From JBHEPS01 sp046261635 (GTDB lineage Bacteria; Acidobacteriota; Thermoanaerobaculia; Gp7-AA8), in assembly GCA_046261635.1 (NCBI GenBank), contig JBHEOL010000002.1:1-6801 (forward strand): a stretch of 6,801 nt of DNA, in the 5' to 3' direction. Positions 6,081 through 6,801 of this stretch are shown piece by piece. The translations under genes were made by a program, and so were the position numbers. The number at the start of each line of letters is the position of its first letter. The first letter of the stretch is position 1. A model generated the notes under the pieces. That model saw only the letters and a list, made by a program, of their open reading frames with translations. It had not been told where the DNA came from and did not search any database.

Positions 6081-6801
6081 ATGAAACGTCGTTGGAAGCT
6101 CATTGCAGGAATCGTCGCCCTGATCGTCATCGTGCTCGTCGCGATTGCGGTGGTCCGCGGGAAGCGCGGGGATCTGACCGAGGTCACGGTCGCCGATGTC
6201 GAAACGGCAGATCTGGTCAGCAAGGTATCCGCGAACGGGCGGATTGAAGCCCAGCGCAAGGTCGATCTTTCGGCCGACGTCATGGGGCAGATCGTCAATC
6301 TCGGAGTCGAAGAAGGTGACGTGGTCGAGAGGGGAGAGTTCCTCCTGCAGATCGACCGCACCAAGCTGGCCGCTGACACCGCGGGAGCCGAGGCGTCGAT
6401 CCGGGCACTTTTCTCCGACCGGGAAGGAGCGCGCGCAAATCAGGCGGAAGCGCAGGCGAATTTCGAGCGGGCGCGATCGAATTTCGAGCAGAACATCATC
6501 GCCCGGGCCGAGCTCGATCGCGCACGCGCGGCTCTCGATTCGGCATCCGCCGCCGTTCGCGGCATCGAGAATCGGATCGACCAGGCGCGCGCGAATCTCT
6601 CCAGCGCTCAGAACACGCTCTCGAAGACCACGATCACCGCTCCCATGTCGGGGATCGTGACCAGCCGTCTCGTCGACGAAGGTGAAGTCGCCGTGATCGG
6701 GACGATGAACAATCCAGGAACGGTTCTTTTGACGATCTCGGACATGAGCGTCGTCGAGGCGGTGATGGAGGTTGACGAGACCGACGTTCCCAGTGTCCGG
6801 G
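6081..6801 (+). CDS. efflux periplasmic adaptor subunit (HlyD/MacA family), 3' end outside window
   Basis: The 240 residues visible form a membrane fusion protein, which links an inner-membrane pump (RND or MacB-type ABC) to an outer-membrane channel across the periplasm. Basic MKRRWK is followed by a single hydrophobic segment (about 7-25), an uncleaved anchor or signal; there is no lipobox Cys. The first half of the lipoyl/barrel-sandwich domain is at about 46-93 (VSANGRIEA, then ADVMGQIVNLGVEEGDVVERGEFLLQID). An Ala/Glu/Arg-rich coiled-coil hairpin runs about 97-181, with the turn near NIIARAELD (138-146). The second lipoyl half, TTITAPMSGIV (183-193), continues through VDEGEVAVIGTMNNPGTVLLTISD, and the beta-barrel begins (MEVDETDVP, 229-237). 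The GTMNNPGT form is one I associate with acidobacterial adaptors that precede MacB-like ATPase and permease genes; the pump gene would be expected just beyond the window. GGAG at 6074-6077 sits 3 bases before the ATG. Truncated only by the window edge; no frameshift seen. Confidence 0.9.
   Translation, partial: MKRRWKLIAGIVALIVIVLVAIAVVRGKRGDLTEVTVADVETADLVSKVSANGRIEAQRKVDLSADVMGQIVNLGVEEGDVVERGEFLLQIDRTKLAADTAGAEASIRALFSDREGARANQAEAQANFERARSNFEQNIIARAELDRARAALDSASAAVRGIENRIDQARANLSSAQNTLSKTTITAPMSGIVTSRLVDEGEVAVIGTMNNPGTVLLTISDMSVVEAVMEVDETDVPSVR

Overview
The window is GC-rich bacterial chromosomal DNA, with all four recognisable genes on the + strand. In order they are a class I SAM-dependent methyltransferase, a coenzyme-B12-dependent acyl-CoA mutase large subunit, the DNA translocase FtsK, and the first 240 codons of a periplasmic adaptor of an efflux system. 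The adaptor's style, the GC content and the simple-sequence heptamer repeats between genes resemble Acidobacteriota. That assignment is an inference from memory of similar proteins; no rRNA or other phylogenetic marker is present.

Layout. Bases 1-153 are non-coding and hold a REP-like palindromic repeat with an extra half copy. The methyltransferase follows (154-900). A 358-base gap (901-1258) shows no convincing gene. The mutase (1259-3022) ends in a 17-bp tandem duplication that begins inside its stop codon. Next comes a heptamer-repeat region with a perfect 33-bp inverted repeat (3055-3087 and 3214-3246). ftsK (3365-5854) follows. A second, sequence-unrelated heptamer region (5855-5989) and a perfect TATAAT box (6034-6039) lead into the adaptor gene (6081 to the window end).

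Function. The genes do not form one pathway: mutase, ftsK and adaptor are separated by repeat-filled gaps and are probably separate transcription units. FtsK couples division to chromosome segregation. The adaptor would join an inner-membrane pump to an outer-membrane channel. The mutase would normally be called methylmalonyl-CoA mutase, but its two substrate-specificity positions read Phe116 and Gln234. That is the isobutyryl-CoA mutase pattern rather than the Tyr/Arg of methylmalonyl-CoA mutase. It has no B12-binding domain, and no small B12-binding subunit lies beside it.

Most interesting points: the isobutyryl-CoA-type active site of the mutase, and the two heptamer elements flanking ftsK. 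Both elements have a purine-rich arm on the left and a pyrimidine-rich arm on the right, but use different heptamers.
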